Positions 23,148 to 35,998 of a stretch of DNA of 64,000 nucleotides are shown here, piece by piece. Both the position numbers and the translations under genes were made by a program. The stretch is taken from NCBI GenBank assembly GCA_024509875.1, contig JAMPIV010012258.1, positions 434,001 through 498,000 on the forward strand, read 5' to 3'. The number at the start of each line of letters is the position of its first letter. Positions within the stretch are counted from its first letter, which is position 1. The notes under the pieces were generated by a model. It did no database searches and had not been told where the DNA came from. It saw only the letters and a program-made list of their open reading frames with translations. Source of the DNA: Oreohelix idahoensis. Its lineage: Eukaryota > Mollusca > Gastropoda > Stylommatophora > Oreohelicidae.

Positions 23148-26100
23148 GAAAAGGGAGTAACCATAGGAACTACCCAAGTTCTTCATGGAAACAACAAAAC
23201 CAACATTACAGGGATACTCATTATAATGAGCATTATGATTATGATAATGAATATTGTGATTCAAACCCAAATAGGGGTTATAACAGAGGTAATAATAATT
23301 ACAGAGGCAATTATAACCGAGGTAGATCACAACACAAAAGACAGGGTAAATCTCACTACCAGGCTAACTCTGCACAACAAGAGTTCCATGAGTCCGGTAG
23401 TCAGAATAATGATAAAAAAGACTCTAATAATGTAGGATGTTCTGCTTTCGATTTTGACAGAGCATTTCAGTGTTCCCAATGCAAAACATTATTCGAGCCA
23501 ACCACAGTTTCGACTTTAAGCTGTGGTCATCCTCTTCCTGCTCTTCCTGCGTCAGTCGCGCATGATGGAAGAGGTGCTCTTGTCTTGAATAGAGGTCTAG
23601 TAGAAGGTACTCCGGTCTCAATTCTTTTCGATTCTGGGTGCACAACTATTGGAGTGAGGCAGTCACTTATACATCCTTCTCGAGCCACTGGCAAAATAAT
23701 CAAATGCATAACATTTGGTGGCACATTGGAGAAGTACTCCACTGCCATTATCAACATTTCTACTCCCTTCTTTACAGGAGATGTGCACGCATGTCTTCTG
23801 CCGAATCCGATCGCTGATCTTATCGTCGGTCGCATTCATGGTGCGAAAGAATGCACTCCACAACAAATTGCCGAGTGGGAAAGTGATAATATGCATACTG
23901 CAAATGCTGTAGTCACTAGAGCTCAAGCTCTAAACATGCCGCAATCTTCGCCTTCTGGAGATAATGATGACCAGAACCAAGGTGATCTCTTGGAGATTTC
24001 GCATGTTTCCTTTATAAAACAGCAGGAAGATGATCCTACTCTAAAGAAATTCTTTACTCTAGCAGAAGAAGGTGATCCGAATAAGGACACGAATCGTAAA
24101 TCTTGGATTACGATGAGGAATGGCGTACTTGTACGTATGGTACAAGACTCCGCTAAATCCATTCATTCTCAAATTCTTGTGCCCAAAAATATGAGAGTTA
24201 AAATCTTACAGCACGCTCATGATTCTCAGTGTGCTGGACATATGGGTTTTTCCCGTACTAAATCTAGAGTTCTTGCATCTTTCTTTTGGTCTGCTGTGAA
24301 TAAGGACATACGAATCTATTGTCGATCTTGTAAAGTATGTCAAGAGGTTAAATCCAGAGGTCCACGTCATGCTGCACCTATTCAGGCTGCAGACATTCCC
24401 ATTCGACCATTTCAAAAAATGGCGATAAACATCATTGGTCCATTTAAGATAAAGTCTGCTAGAGGACACCAATTTATTTTGACGTGTGTGGATATGTGCA
24501 CACGTTGGCCAGAGGCTGTTCCTCTAAAGAGCATAACTACTGCTGATATTGCAGATGCTCTTTGGTTAATATTTCCTCGTCTGGGATTTCCAGCAGAAAT
24601 ATTATCGGACCATGGTACCCAACTCGTATCGGATACCATGTCTCAAGTGATGTCAACTCTTAAGATAGAAAGATCTCTGAGTAGTATTTATCATCCTATG
24701 TCCAATGGGATGGTAGAACGTCTAAAAAGAACTCTGAAAAACCTACTAGGTAAGATAACTGAGGATCATCCTCAGGATTGGGACAGGGTTTTACCCGCGG
24801 CTCTCTTTGCATATAGAGAGGTCGCCAACGAACATACAGGATTTTCTCCTTTTGAACTTGTCTTCGGCGCGAAACCGCGAGGTCCTATGTCCTTACTTCA
24901 TGATCTCATAACTGCTGATAATATTGTCGATGACACAAAATCCTCTTACGAATATGTCATTGCACTTAGACATAAGATTATCGAAGCATGCAAATTGGCA
25001 ACTGCTTCTTCTGAATTTGCGAAACAGAAGGCAAGGCAATTTGCCAATAAGACCAGACGCTTGCGACAACTCTGTCCAGGTGACAAAGTATTGGTCCTGC
25101 TACCTTGTAGAGAAAACAGACTCCTTATTTCTTGGAAAGGTCCGTACGATTTAATATCAAAAGTTTCCGATGTTGACTATATCGTCGATATTGACAGGAA
25201 GCATAATACCTTCCACATCAACATGCTCACGGAATTCCATGAACGTCCGGATTATTTACAACCTGTTTTCCAGGCAACGGACGATTTTCCAGTCCAACAT
25301 GGACATTACTCATCACTGTCAGTAATACAGGATGAGGAAACGATTTTCTCGGATGTAAATCTACCTTTTCCAATGATTCCGCTTCACTCTAATAAATCAT
25401 GGAAAGATGTTGCGATTTCTCCTGAATTATCTCCAGGAGAACAGAAACAAGTTTCTACTATGTTAGAACAATTTCAGGATGTCCTTACTGACATTCCTGG
25501 TCAAACTGATGTCATTCAACATGACATTATTCTTACTGACCATAATCCTATAAGAGTCAGACCGTATCCTATCCCGATACATTTTCAAGCACAGATAGAG
25601 AAAGAGTTGGATGAGATGATAGAGTTAAAAATTATTGAACCATCCACATCAGCATATTCTTCACCGATGGTTATCGTGCGAAAAAAAGACAACAACATAC
25701 GTCTTTGCGTTGATTATCGCAAATTGAACCAAGTGACAAAATTTGATGCTGAACCTATGCCTTTACTTGAAGAGCTACTTACCAGACTATCGAATTCTCA
25801 TTTCTTTAGTAAACTCGATTTGTCTAAGGGATATTGGCAAGTTCCATTATCCGAACACGCCAAACCGTTTACTGCTTTTTCGACGCCTAGGGGTCTATTC
25901 CAATGGATTTTCATGCCTTTCGGCCTTATGAACGCCCCTGCAACATTCGTACGCATGATGCGTCGAATCCTATCTCATCGCTCAGATGTCATTGCATATC
26001 TTGATGACATCTGTCTTTTCAGTGATACTTGGAACGATCACTATAATGGGATAAATGAACTATTGTCTATCTTACGCGAGCATAACCTGACAGCAAAACC

Positions 26101-26809
26101 ATCGAAAGCGTGTATTGGTTTTAGCGAAATATCTTTCTTAGGTCACCGTGTTGGTCATGGGTTCCTAAAAACAGAAGACCATAATACAAGTAAGATACTT
26201 AACATTTCTATTCCTAAGACTAAAAAGCAAGTGCGAAGTCTCTTAGGTCTAATACAATTTTATGGCCGATTCATTCCGAATCTGTCCTCCATTATGTCAC
26301 CTCTTTCTTCCTTGCTAAAGAAAGGGTCTCCTAATGTAGTCCATTGGACTCAAGAATGTCAATCCTCTTTGGATAAGGTTAAAACTATGTTTTCTACTTC
26401 ACCTATCCTAGTATTGCCTTCTAAGGATAAGACATTTATTCTTCGTAGTGACGCTTCATCCACAGGGATTGGAGCAGCACTAATGCAAGAGTACTCTAAA
26501 ACTCTGCATCCTGTGATGTATATTTCTCGAAAATTAAATGCCGCAGAGAAGAATTACTCGGTCCTAGACCGTGAATTATTGGCTATGGTTTGGTCAATCC
26601 TTAAACTGCAAAGATTTCTTCTTGGCGCGCATTTCATTGTGGAAACTGACCAGAAAGCTCTTACGGCTATTCAGAGTAAAAATCTGAAGAGCGCGAGATC
26701 AACGCGATACGCGATTGCTCTGCAGCCGTTTCATTTTTCGGTGCGAGCTATCCGTGGGTCAGAAAATGTGATGGCAGATATTTTGTCTAGATGCCCTCAT
26801 GATTCATAA
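23148..26809 (+). CDS. nucleocapsid - protease - integrase - RT - RNase H, array A copy 3
   Basis: The frame is open through the whole segment; its first ATG is at 23585, starting a 1074-aa protein used for numbering. Upstream lies the C-x2-C-x13-C-x-H motif (23471-23530). Protease: DSG at 16-18. Integrase zinc domain: H212, H219, C249, C252. Core: Asn282 replaces the first catalytic Asp; D342 and E378 are present. WKGPY is at 517-521. RT runs about 612-890 with YLDD at 805-808. RNase H has D956, E997, D1022 and D1065. It makes the enzymes of an LTR retrotransposon, in the Gmr1-like order with integrase before RT. RT and RNase H look competent; integrase does not. Real translation needs the Gag start at 21901. 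Confidence 0.9.
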
Positions 26810-27228
26810 CTGTTAAATTATATGCCTAACTTTGCTACTGTTGTTCCTATGTTGAAATGTGTATACATATGGAATATATCATATATTAATTGTAACACTA
26901 CTTAGCGGTTTATTGATGTTTATTCACCGCTGATCTTTCAATGTTTTTTCGTCTTTGATGATCATGATGTTAAGATATCTAAGATGAAATTTATGTATAA
27001 ACTGATGTAGAAAGTGTGGCATTGCCAGTATTGTAGTATGCGTTGGTGACACCTCTCTGGAAATATTTATACTTAGAGAAATACTTTCTCTAAGTTCATG
27101 AAATATATTCTCAATGCTTATCATCTGCGCATTGTTATTGGTGCGTTGTGAGCCTATTGTATGTTGCTCCTATATGTATTTCAAAAAAAAAAAAAAGTAC
27201 CATTTTTTTCCCGAGGGGTGTGGTAATC
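26810..27228 (+). other. copy 3 3' region with hairpin (27071-27095)
   Basis: Almost identical to 9509-9925. It contains the 11-bp hairpin, a longer A-run of about 14, a T/C run and purine-rich gaggggtgtgg immediately before LTR4. Confidence 0.7.
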
Positions 27229-28714
27229 TGTTGCGTACATATTTTGACGCACATATTACAAAAATACGATATGGCTATTTAATATGGAAAATATATATAT
27301 TTGCATTCATTTGTGTATGAAAATGCTTCCTCTGGTAAAGCTAGATAATTCATGATTGATTTACACTTTTGATTATATGAGTGATCTTTCTTGATATTGA
27401 TTCGGCGCATGGATATTGTATTCATGTCCGTTCTTATTTGTTCGGGCCAGAAAATAGATTAATTTTGCTTGTTATGTTTATGGCCTGAATTCATGTGTAC
27501 TACTTGTCTAGTGCAAGTAGATTCAGTCGTATATTGTATACCTTTGTATGTTCAGGTCGGACTATATTCTTTCTGCCAGAATCTAGCGCAGGTTTTCGTA
27601 GTCCTACTGGGTTGTGAAGAGTTCCGATATGTCGCCAAGAAATGACTGAGTGTTTTTTCCAGGGCTGGCACTGTTTAAGGTTTAACAGTGATTCATAGAT
27701 GTTTTTCTAGGAGAAGTTTATGTCTCTGCAAGAGTCTATTTGTCAGAGATCCTCCTCATATGTGTGAATCGGACTCCAGTTATGCCAGACCCTATTTTTG
27801 ATGATCTCAAGTCGATTAGACCTAGATGGAACATTGTGCTTCGTATCGCTAGGGTCGTGTTTTGTATCGACGAAGATGACAGCAGTTATGTCTACGTGAA
27901 TTAACTTGATTACTGTAGAGCTGTATGGAAAAACTTTATGAAATTATTTATATGCACATTATAAATTAACTTTGGCTTATATCTACCTTCCTACGAGTGA
28001 GTGAGCGACAACTCAGGAAGGCGGCCATGTTATATTCCTGTCATCATATTTTTGATCACTGTCAAGAGAACAGATTATGTATCCTACTATCGGGCAGTGG
28101 TGTCGAGATCTTGTTATGAGGTGAAAACCCACTATCGTGGTTTATGATTATTATACAAACATTGGACGTATTTCAGCTTAAGAACTTAGCTATGAAATGA
28201 AGGTTCGGCCAATGACTTTTGTATGTTTACCGATCCTCATTGACGCGTTCAGTCAGTAGAGGATACGGCGATTAGTTACCAGAACAGTGAATACTACCTT
28301 GGGTTGAATGATATTTCACTACTACATGAATGTATCATCCACGATTCAAATAACCAATGAATTTTTGTCAACATATATCCATGACTGTATCCGTGCTGTC
28401 CAGTTTGTGTGCCTTCATTAAACTATTGAAATGTCAGAGGCAGTTCAAGTCGTCATTGCATTACATGAGAGTGTGTGAGAGTTATTATCAAGTGGTCTGT
28501 TACATCGAACTACTACACCATTCGCGTTACTTGACACTCCCACTCAATGTCTACATGACAGGTTCATTCGATGATGCAGAGGTAATCGAAGAAGACTTTC
28601 TTCAGTAATGATCAATACATAACATCTGCACCCAGACATAGAACAGACCTTACACTCTACAGTAGTGGCCAGACATTCAACAGTGGCCTATACACAACAA
28701 CACGTTATTTTACA
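27229..28714 (+). repeat. LTR4 of array A
   Basis: 1486 bp, TGTTGCG to TTTTACA. It lacks 12 bp present in the other LTRs near 27880 (deletion between acag repeats) and has a few private substitutions (gtgtgaatc, tggtgtcgag, gtttgtgtg). Its end sets the LTR boundary for the array, because unique sequence and the actat duplication follow. Confidence 0.9.
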
Positions 28715-28719
28715 ACTAT
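28715..28719. repeat. target-site duplication actat, right side of array A
   Basis: Identical to 1124-1128 and placed directly after the CA of LTR4. Confidence 0.85.
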
Positions 28720-29581
28720 GTTACAATAACTTTGGAGATAATAGTGGATGAACTCGGGAGTTTTGTTTAACTAAAGTGGCCATGGGTATTTAAGTTAGTT
28801 GCTGAAGGATACAGGTGGTGAAGGGTGTTACGTATTATGATATGGTGTATGCAGTTGTGTGTAAATATTTGGGCTATTTTGATAACCTTCAATGGGCCGC
28901 CTTTAATACAAGAATAGTGCTGGGGAATTATTTAGTAAAAATTATACTAGGTCACGAGCTGCCCTCAGAAGCAATCAGGTCAGCCCGCGTCTGTGTTAAG
29001 CGTAAGAGACAAGCTGTTGTCGGTGAAAGAGAGGGGAAGGGGTGAGCTGTTAAGTCTGACCCGAAGGCAGAGATAGGGTAGAGCATGAGGGCTTGTATTA
29101 AGTAGAGTTTTATTATGGTATGGGAAAGCGGGGTGTATGTAAATATTTAGTTGTTAATGTCTTTGAATTATAATTTTGTGAATTGGTGTATATAAGTTGT
29201 TATTTTGTTTTACAGCGATTCACGGCGTTGTAGGTAACCCTAAGCCTGCAACGGACTTTGCCTTCTCGGAGAGGGAGGCAAGAGACATCAGTGTAATTGA
29301 AAAACTGGGTACGCGCAAAGTAACGGGCGGCCCTAGTTACGTCTGCAAGACGGGGAGGCGTTGGGAATTCTCCTGACGTGAGGAAACATATACCTCAGCG
29401 TGGAATTGCTTAGAAATTGGAGCGCTTGACTCCTACGGCCCAATACACAACAGGCTACGTTGCCTGGTATTGTTTACATACTGCCACAATAAAGCAGTAG
29501 GCCAAAACCCGAAGCGGTTTTAATCGTCGTTTGTGTGAAGAATTGAGTGCCATCATCATTGCTAGATCTACAACCAGAGGC

Positions 29582-29585
<4 letters not shown>
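28720..29585. other. unassigned sequence right of array A
   Basis: No homology that I recognise. The first part is AT-rich; 29210-29460 is richer in G and C. A short frame at 28815-29045 has no recognisable domain and is not called. This is the continuation of the locus that array A split. Confidence 0.4.

Positions 29586-29660
<75 letters not shown>
29586..29660. repeat. (TA)n microsatellite
   Basis: About 75 bp of pure AT/TA repeat ending directly at the terminal inverted repeat of a Tc1-like element. TA is the target dinucleotide of the Tc1/mariner superfamily. Confidence 0.95.
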
Positions 29661-29661
<1 letters not shown>

Positions 29662-30880
29662 TGAAGCACATTAAAAACGCACCACTATTATATATACTGA
29701 TGCCGAGAAGCTGGCAAAAAAAAGTGTGGGAATGGATTTTCCCCGTGTTTGCCATGAGGTAGAGAGCGAATGGCTGCTGGAATGGAAAGTGCAAGATTCA
29801 ACCCATGGGTGTGTGTACAGACTACATGAAAACAATGAAAGTTACACGTGCAACACGATTCTCAACAGCTATGACCCTGAAAATGTGTACGCGTTGTGGC
29901 AGTATACTCGGTATAAAAAGGCCGTTGAGACAAAACACCCAGTACATGTGCTTGAAATGCCACGACTATCTGAAAACGACCGCCAACGAGCCATTGGTAT
30001 GTTGGAGACCGGAATGAGCTCGCGGGCCATGGCCAGAAGGATGAATTGCCACCACAGCACTATTGTACGTCTCAATGAACGTTACGGAACCACTGGCAGT
30101 GCCCGGGATAGACTTCGGAGTGGCCAACCACGAGTTACTACCCCTGCGCAAGATCGTCATATTGTGCTGAGTCACCTAAGGAATTGACTCTCCCGGCAAG
30201 TCAAACAGCAAGAGCAATAGTGGGTAGACATGGGCAAGTCTCTCGAATGACAGTCATACGACGACTCAGAGATACAGGCCTTACTGCAAGACGACCTTAT
30301 GTTGGGCCAAACTTGACTCACAGACATCGTTAGCAGCGCCTGCAATGGACAGAGCAACATATCAGATGGACTAGACTGCAGTGGAATGTTGTCCTATTCA
30401 CAGACGAGAACAGATTCAACATATCCTTTGCAGATGGACGTATGCGGATTTAGCGACGGTGTGAAGAGCGCTTTGCAGATTGCTGTGTCAACCGATTTCG
30501 AGGTGGCAGTATTCACATTTGGGGAGGATTCAGTTTTCACCATCGCTTGCCTCTTCACGTCTTCCGTGAAAATGTTAATGCTGTGACATATCGAGATGAG
30601 GTTCTGGATGCACTGGTTGCTCCTGCGTTCACAATTTATCCAGACTTGCAGCTTCTCCAGCAGGATAACGCACGTGCATTTTTTTGTATTTTTGGTTTTC
30701 TCCCTTGCCTGCACAGAATGCAATGAATTTCATAACAATCAAATGTACAAAATAATGACCAGCATGGATTCATAGGAAAATGAATAAAGATTCCAAATAT
30801 GTAAACTTGTACACACTTATATTTACATTTCACACTCTGTTCCTGGATTATACAGGTGGTGCGTTTTTAATGTGCTTCAG
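29661..30880 (+). mobile_element. Tc1-like DNA transposon, internally deleted
   Basis: Terminal inverted repeats start ctgaagcacattaaaaacg at 29661 and mirror it at 30855-30880, matching over about 25 of 26 bases, with TA on both sides. The element is 1220 bp, shorter than a full Tc1-like copy of about 1.6 kb. It encodes a broken transposase whose third catalytic region is missing, so it could move only with a transposase supplied elsewhere. The start of a second copy is at 63739. Confidence 0.88.
29957..30690 (+). pseudogene. Tc1-like transposase remnant
   Basis: An ATG at 29957 opens a helix-turn-helix DNA-binding region (MPRLSENDRQRAIGMLE, then SSRAMARRMNC), an Arg-rich linker and a second HTH start, ending in a stop at 30185-30187 caused by a frame shift. 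In the next frame the second HTH (VSRMTVIRRLRDTG) and the DDE nuclease follow. The first Asp is in LFTDENRF and the second in QQDNARA, with two in-frame stops on the way (about 30330 and 30451). Homology stops at about 30685, before the third acidic residue. An upstream open frame from 29726 is chance extension into the inverted-repeat region. Confidence 0.85.
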
Positions 30881-31570
30881 TATATATATATATTCATCAA
30901 GGGCCCCTTCATCAGTTATTCTGGAGAGGAGAGAATGAGATCATACCTCTCTAAATGCTAACGGGAGGAGGTACCCGACGAAGGGTAACGCACCTGAGCC
31001 TCAGACGAAGGCGATAGCGTCAGGAAGGCACTAAACTGAAGTAGAGGGGAGAGAGTGGAGTTAGTTTTTTTTTTCAGGAACTGTAGAGTTAGATAGATAA
31101 TACTTAGAGGGGAGCCTCTGTGTTAGTTCTGCAGAATTCAGTGGAGTAGGATTTAGTGGTGTATAAGTTAGTTGTGTAGGACCGCCATGAGCGCCTTTGA
31201 GACATTTTAGTCAGATTAGTTAATAAGTCTTCCGCTGACTGGTTAAACGGGACAGAGTGAAAACTAGTGGAGAGTATTCGTGTGGTGTTGTCGCGAGAGG
31301 GTTGTTGTTATGTAAAGTATTATGCTATCCTGGACAAAAAGATGTATCAGATGATACCAGGATAGTGCCAGATAAGAGACTGGTCTTACAAGAAATACCC
31401 CCTTTTCTGAAAAGAATAAGGGTGTATCGACATCAAAGGTAGGATCCAGCTGTATAAACCTCCAGGTATGATGATAGTATATGTTCCTGAATGTCTATGG
31501 GCTCCCTCTCAAGAATCCTCCCCTGATATTATTATTCTTATTATTAAATGTATTAGCTCTGCTAGGGGAT
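30881..31570. other. unassigned sequence between Tc1-like element and TA tract
   Basis: Purine-rich with G/A blocks (30930-31130). No frame or repeat that I can name. A 61-codon frame at 31257-31442 has no support. Confidence 0.35.

Positions 31571-33451
<1,881 letters not shown>

Positions 33452-33494
<43 letters not shown>
33452..33494. repeat. (CA)n microsatellite
   Basis: About 21 uninterrupted CA units. Open frames crossing it on either strand are artefacts of the repeat. Confidence 0.95.
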
Positions 33495-33495
<1 letters not shown>

Positions 33496-35400
33496 CGCAA
33501 GGATAACACGCGACGGATCTTGCTTTGAAGTTTGAAGTAGGCGGAAAAAAATGTGACTTACGTTCAGCAGGACGGTATTGAAAAAGGTAGGATAGCGAAT
33601 ATAGGAATGAATGGCCGACTTTAAAAGTTTGCATTTACAGGAAATTAAAATTAAAACTACAAGAAAACGCCTGGTTGGAATACAATTAAATAAAAATAAT
33701 TCACCAAAGGAGATAGACTATAAATGATATCCAAAAGGATATTATTCAAATATAAATAGTTTTAAAAATAATTAACAATTTTCATCGTTATCACATCTGC
33801 TAAAAGTTAGCTAATAATCTTTAAAAATTTATTATAACTACATGCCTAAACGGATTTAAATATAAATTGGATAGAATGAAAGCCTCATATGGGGAAAATG
33901 AAAGGATACATAGGAAGGAAGGAAGGATATAAGTGTGTAGTGAAAAGAAGAGAAAACAAGTACAGAAAAAGCACAGATCGCCTCAAACCAGGAGATGAAA
34001 CGAAAACTTTATGGGTCTTCAAAGTGTGCTTTCTAGTACGGGCGAGAGACTCAAATATAAGGACAGAGCGGAGCGTTGAAAATCACACACACCAAATCCA
34101 GAAGCCAGAGTGAGAAACTGGAAGACAGCATCTGCAAGAAAAGTTCTTTTTTCACGCTGCATGCAGGGCAGATTAAATTCAGCCAATACAGTCTCACCGG
34201 GTGCTTATTAATCCTAAGAGGGTATGTAAGTTTATTAAAGATATATGTATGACTAATATCATTTTATTTCAGATGTTATTTACGATTTGATTGTATCAGA
34301 CATGATAAAAAGGGAATGACGCTAACCAGAGATAACCTCCACCGGCATTGTCAGGAAGCATAACCATTAATTGGTTAGCCAAATATATCATGGCTAGTTC
34401 TTGCCTGGAAGCTTACGACATACCAGCAAGTACATAAGTGACTTGGCATCCATAAGTGGAAGGCAAAGGTTATATCGTACCCATGCATCATAACATTTAA
34501 TTTATTCATGTATTTTGTTAATTCTGCACAGTATACATTATCTTATCACGCTATCTCTGTAACATACTACCATGATTCATTCATTTATATACATACAAAC
34601 ACTGAAGACATGGTTGCATCATGAACAGCAGTTGGTGGTGAGATTGTTGGAACACCATGGCCACCTATTACCTTTTGTTCCAGGTTTTTATGATCAATTT
34701 TTATGATCATTCCTGATCGAGAAACTAAAGACTTGAGGACCGTTGATCCTGCTAACTGAAGCCTAGAGGTCAACCAATATTCAACACCTTAGTCCCCCGT
34801 AGTTATAGGGCGGGCTGAGGGACAGTCTGTTTATTCAAGTGTGTCTCAGGAACCTCTAGCAGACGTGGCTAATATCAGATGAGTGTTATGTGTATCCATC
34901 CAACAAATCCTGTGAGCCGTTTCAAAAGCGTTGTCAATGATGATATCATCTAGAAACTAGATAGCAATACATAAACAGTATGTGACAGACTGTTCTAATT
35001 GCATTGGAAGTTCATCCAAGATTTTTTCTATTATTTATTTTAATTTGTAACTATAAATAATCATACATTTTACCATCTTCCAACACCCATTTCTCATTAC
35101 AAGAATATATAGATGTACATAATAAATTATGAAATTGTACTCATTTGACTTGGTAAATTTTTAACTGTTAAATTTTGAGTTACTTTTTCTAATTTAATTA
35201 TATTATCACATAGGGTTATTATAGCGAAAGTGGCAACGTATACTTCTGAAGTCTAAATCTATTGTCCGGCTCAGAGTATTCACAGCCGTAACTCAATTGT
35301 GATACCAGTGTACTTCTCGGGCACTGGAACTTCATACTTTCTGGAGAGAGATTCTACTTCTTCTCTACCACTATCATCACACTAGGAAAACCTTTCGCTA
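33495..35400. other. unassigned AT-rich sequence
   Basis: No supported gene. A 62-codon minus-strand frame at 34585-34773 has no known motif. The right part should contain the 3' end and LTR of element C, but I found no matching repeat at the other end, so the LTR is not called. Confidence 0.35.
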
Positions 35401-35409
35401 CAGGTCACC

Positions 35410-35880
35410 TCAAGTAGGCACTACTCAAGAAATCTGCCCCAACATTCTGAGATCCAGGGATATACCGCATGTGTTAATAAACAGCGCAGGTGCTGCTGCC
35501 TGTCTAATTGCTGATTATCAATTAATATTCACCATTACTCTTCTCTGAGTCTGTCCAATGACATGTCCAGAGGTGTTAGATGTTTCTCAAGGTTCCAATA
35601 GTTATGAGGATGTCATCTGTAAAATTGGTAATAGCTGAGTTTAATAAGGGAATCCAGTAATTTCCTCATCATCCTGGATAAAACACTCGGAGTATTCTTC
35701 AACCCAACAAGCAACATATGGAACTCATAGTGCCCCTCCGAAGTGCTCACAGCCAGCAATGGTCTGAGCTCAGGCTTGACGGGAATCTGGTAATGCCCTT
35801 ATCTAGATTCACTAGTGACTCTGTTACTGTGATTATTCCCCAAATCCAGGTAGAACCTATGTTCACCAGAGGGTTCTCTC
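35410..35880 (-). pseudogene. element C: RT and RNase H remnants
   Basis: Reading the minus strand from 35880, the REPSGEHR block, a degraded KGYYQIP region, STSEGHYEF, GLKNTPSV and SRMMRKLLDS match the RT of array B, with stops and lost sequence. The YxDD region is corrupt (about 35605-35630) and most of RNase H is deleted. Only the terminal block IPGSQNVGADFLS (35415-35467) remains. This is the 3' part of the element split by array B; its own GPY region and RT start are missing. Confidence 0.75.
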
Positions 35881-35998
35881 AGCTAAACCTCACTTTAGAG
35901 ATAATATATAATATGGGGAAATGAATTTCCTACACTAAGAAATCAATTCTCACGTTAGCATGGCTATATAATATATATATCTCAGTCCATGTCCGTGT

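Larger units (their letters stand above)
1129..28714 (+). mobile_element. array A: tandem Gmr1-like LTR retrotransposons (4 LTRs, 3 interiors)
   Basis: The order is LTR1 (1129-3231), interior 1 (3232-9925), LTR2 (9926-11425), interior 2 (11426-19077), LTR3 (19078-20577), interior 3 (20578-27228), LTR4 (27229-28714). Neighbouring units share one LTR, and a single actat duplication flanks everything. Each interior has a leader of about 1.2-1.3 kb, a gag-pol region of about 4.9 kb, a 3' region of about 0.4 kb with a perfect hairpin, and a purine-rich tract before the next LTR. The domain order PR-IN-RT-RNase H with a Gypsy-type RT places it in the Gmr1-like group of Metaviridae. Shared-LTR arrays are expected from unequal LTR recombination, from cDNA recombination into a resident copy, or from an assembly error. 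No unit has an unbroken gag-pol. Confidence 0.9.

Noticed and set aside
1124..28719. CRISPR-like or satellite array
   Set aside because: The period is about 8-9 kb and each unit is an LTR retrotransposon with defined LTR ends.
34585..34773. 62-codon minus-strand frame
   Set aside because: No family recognised; too short to support alone.
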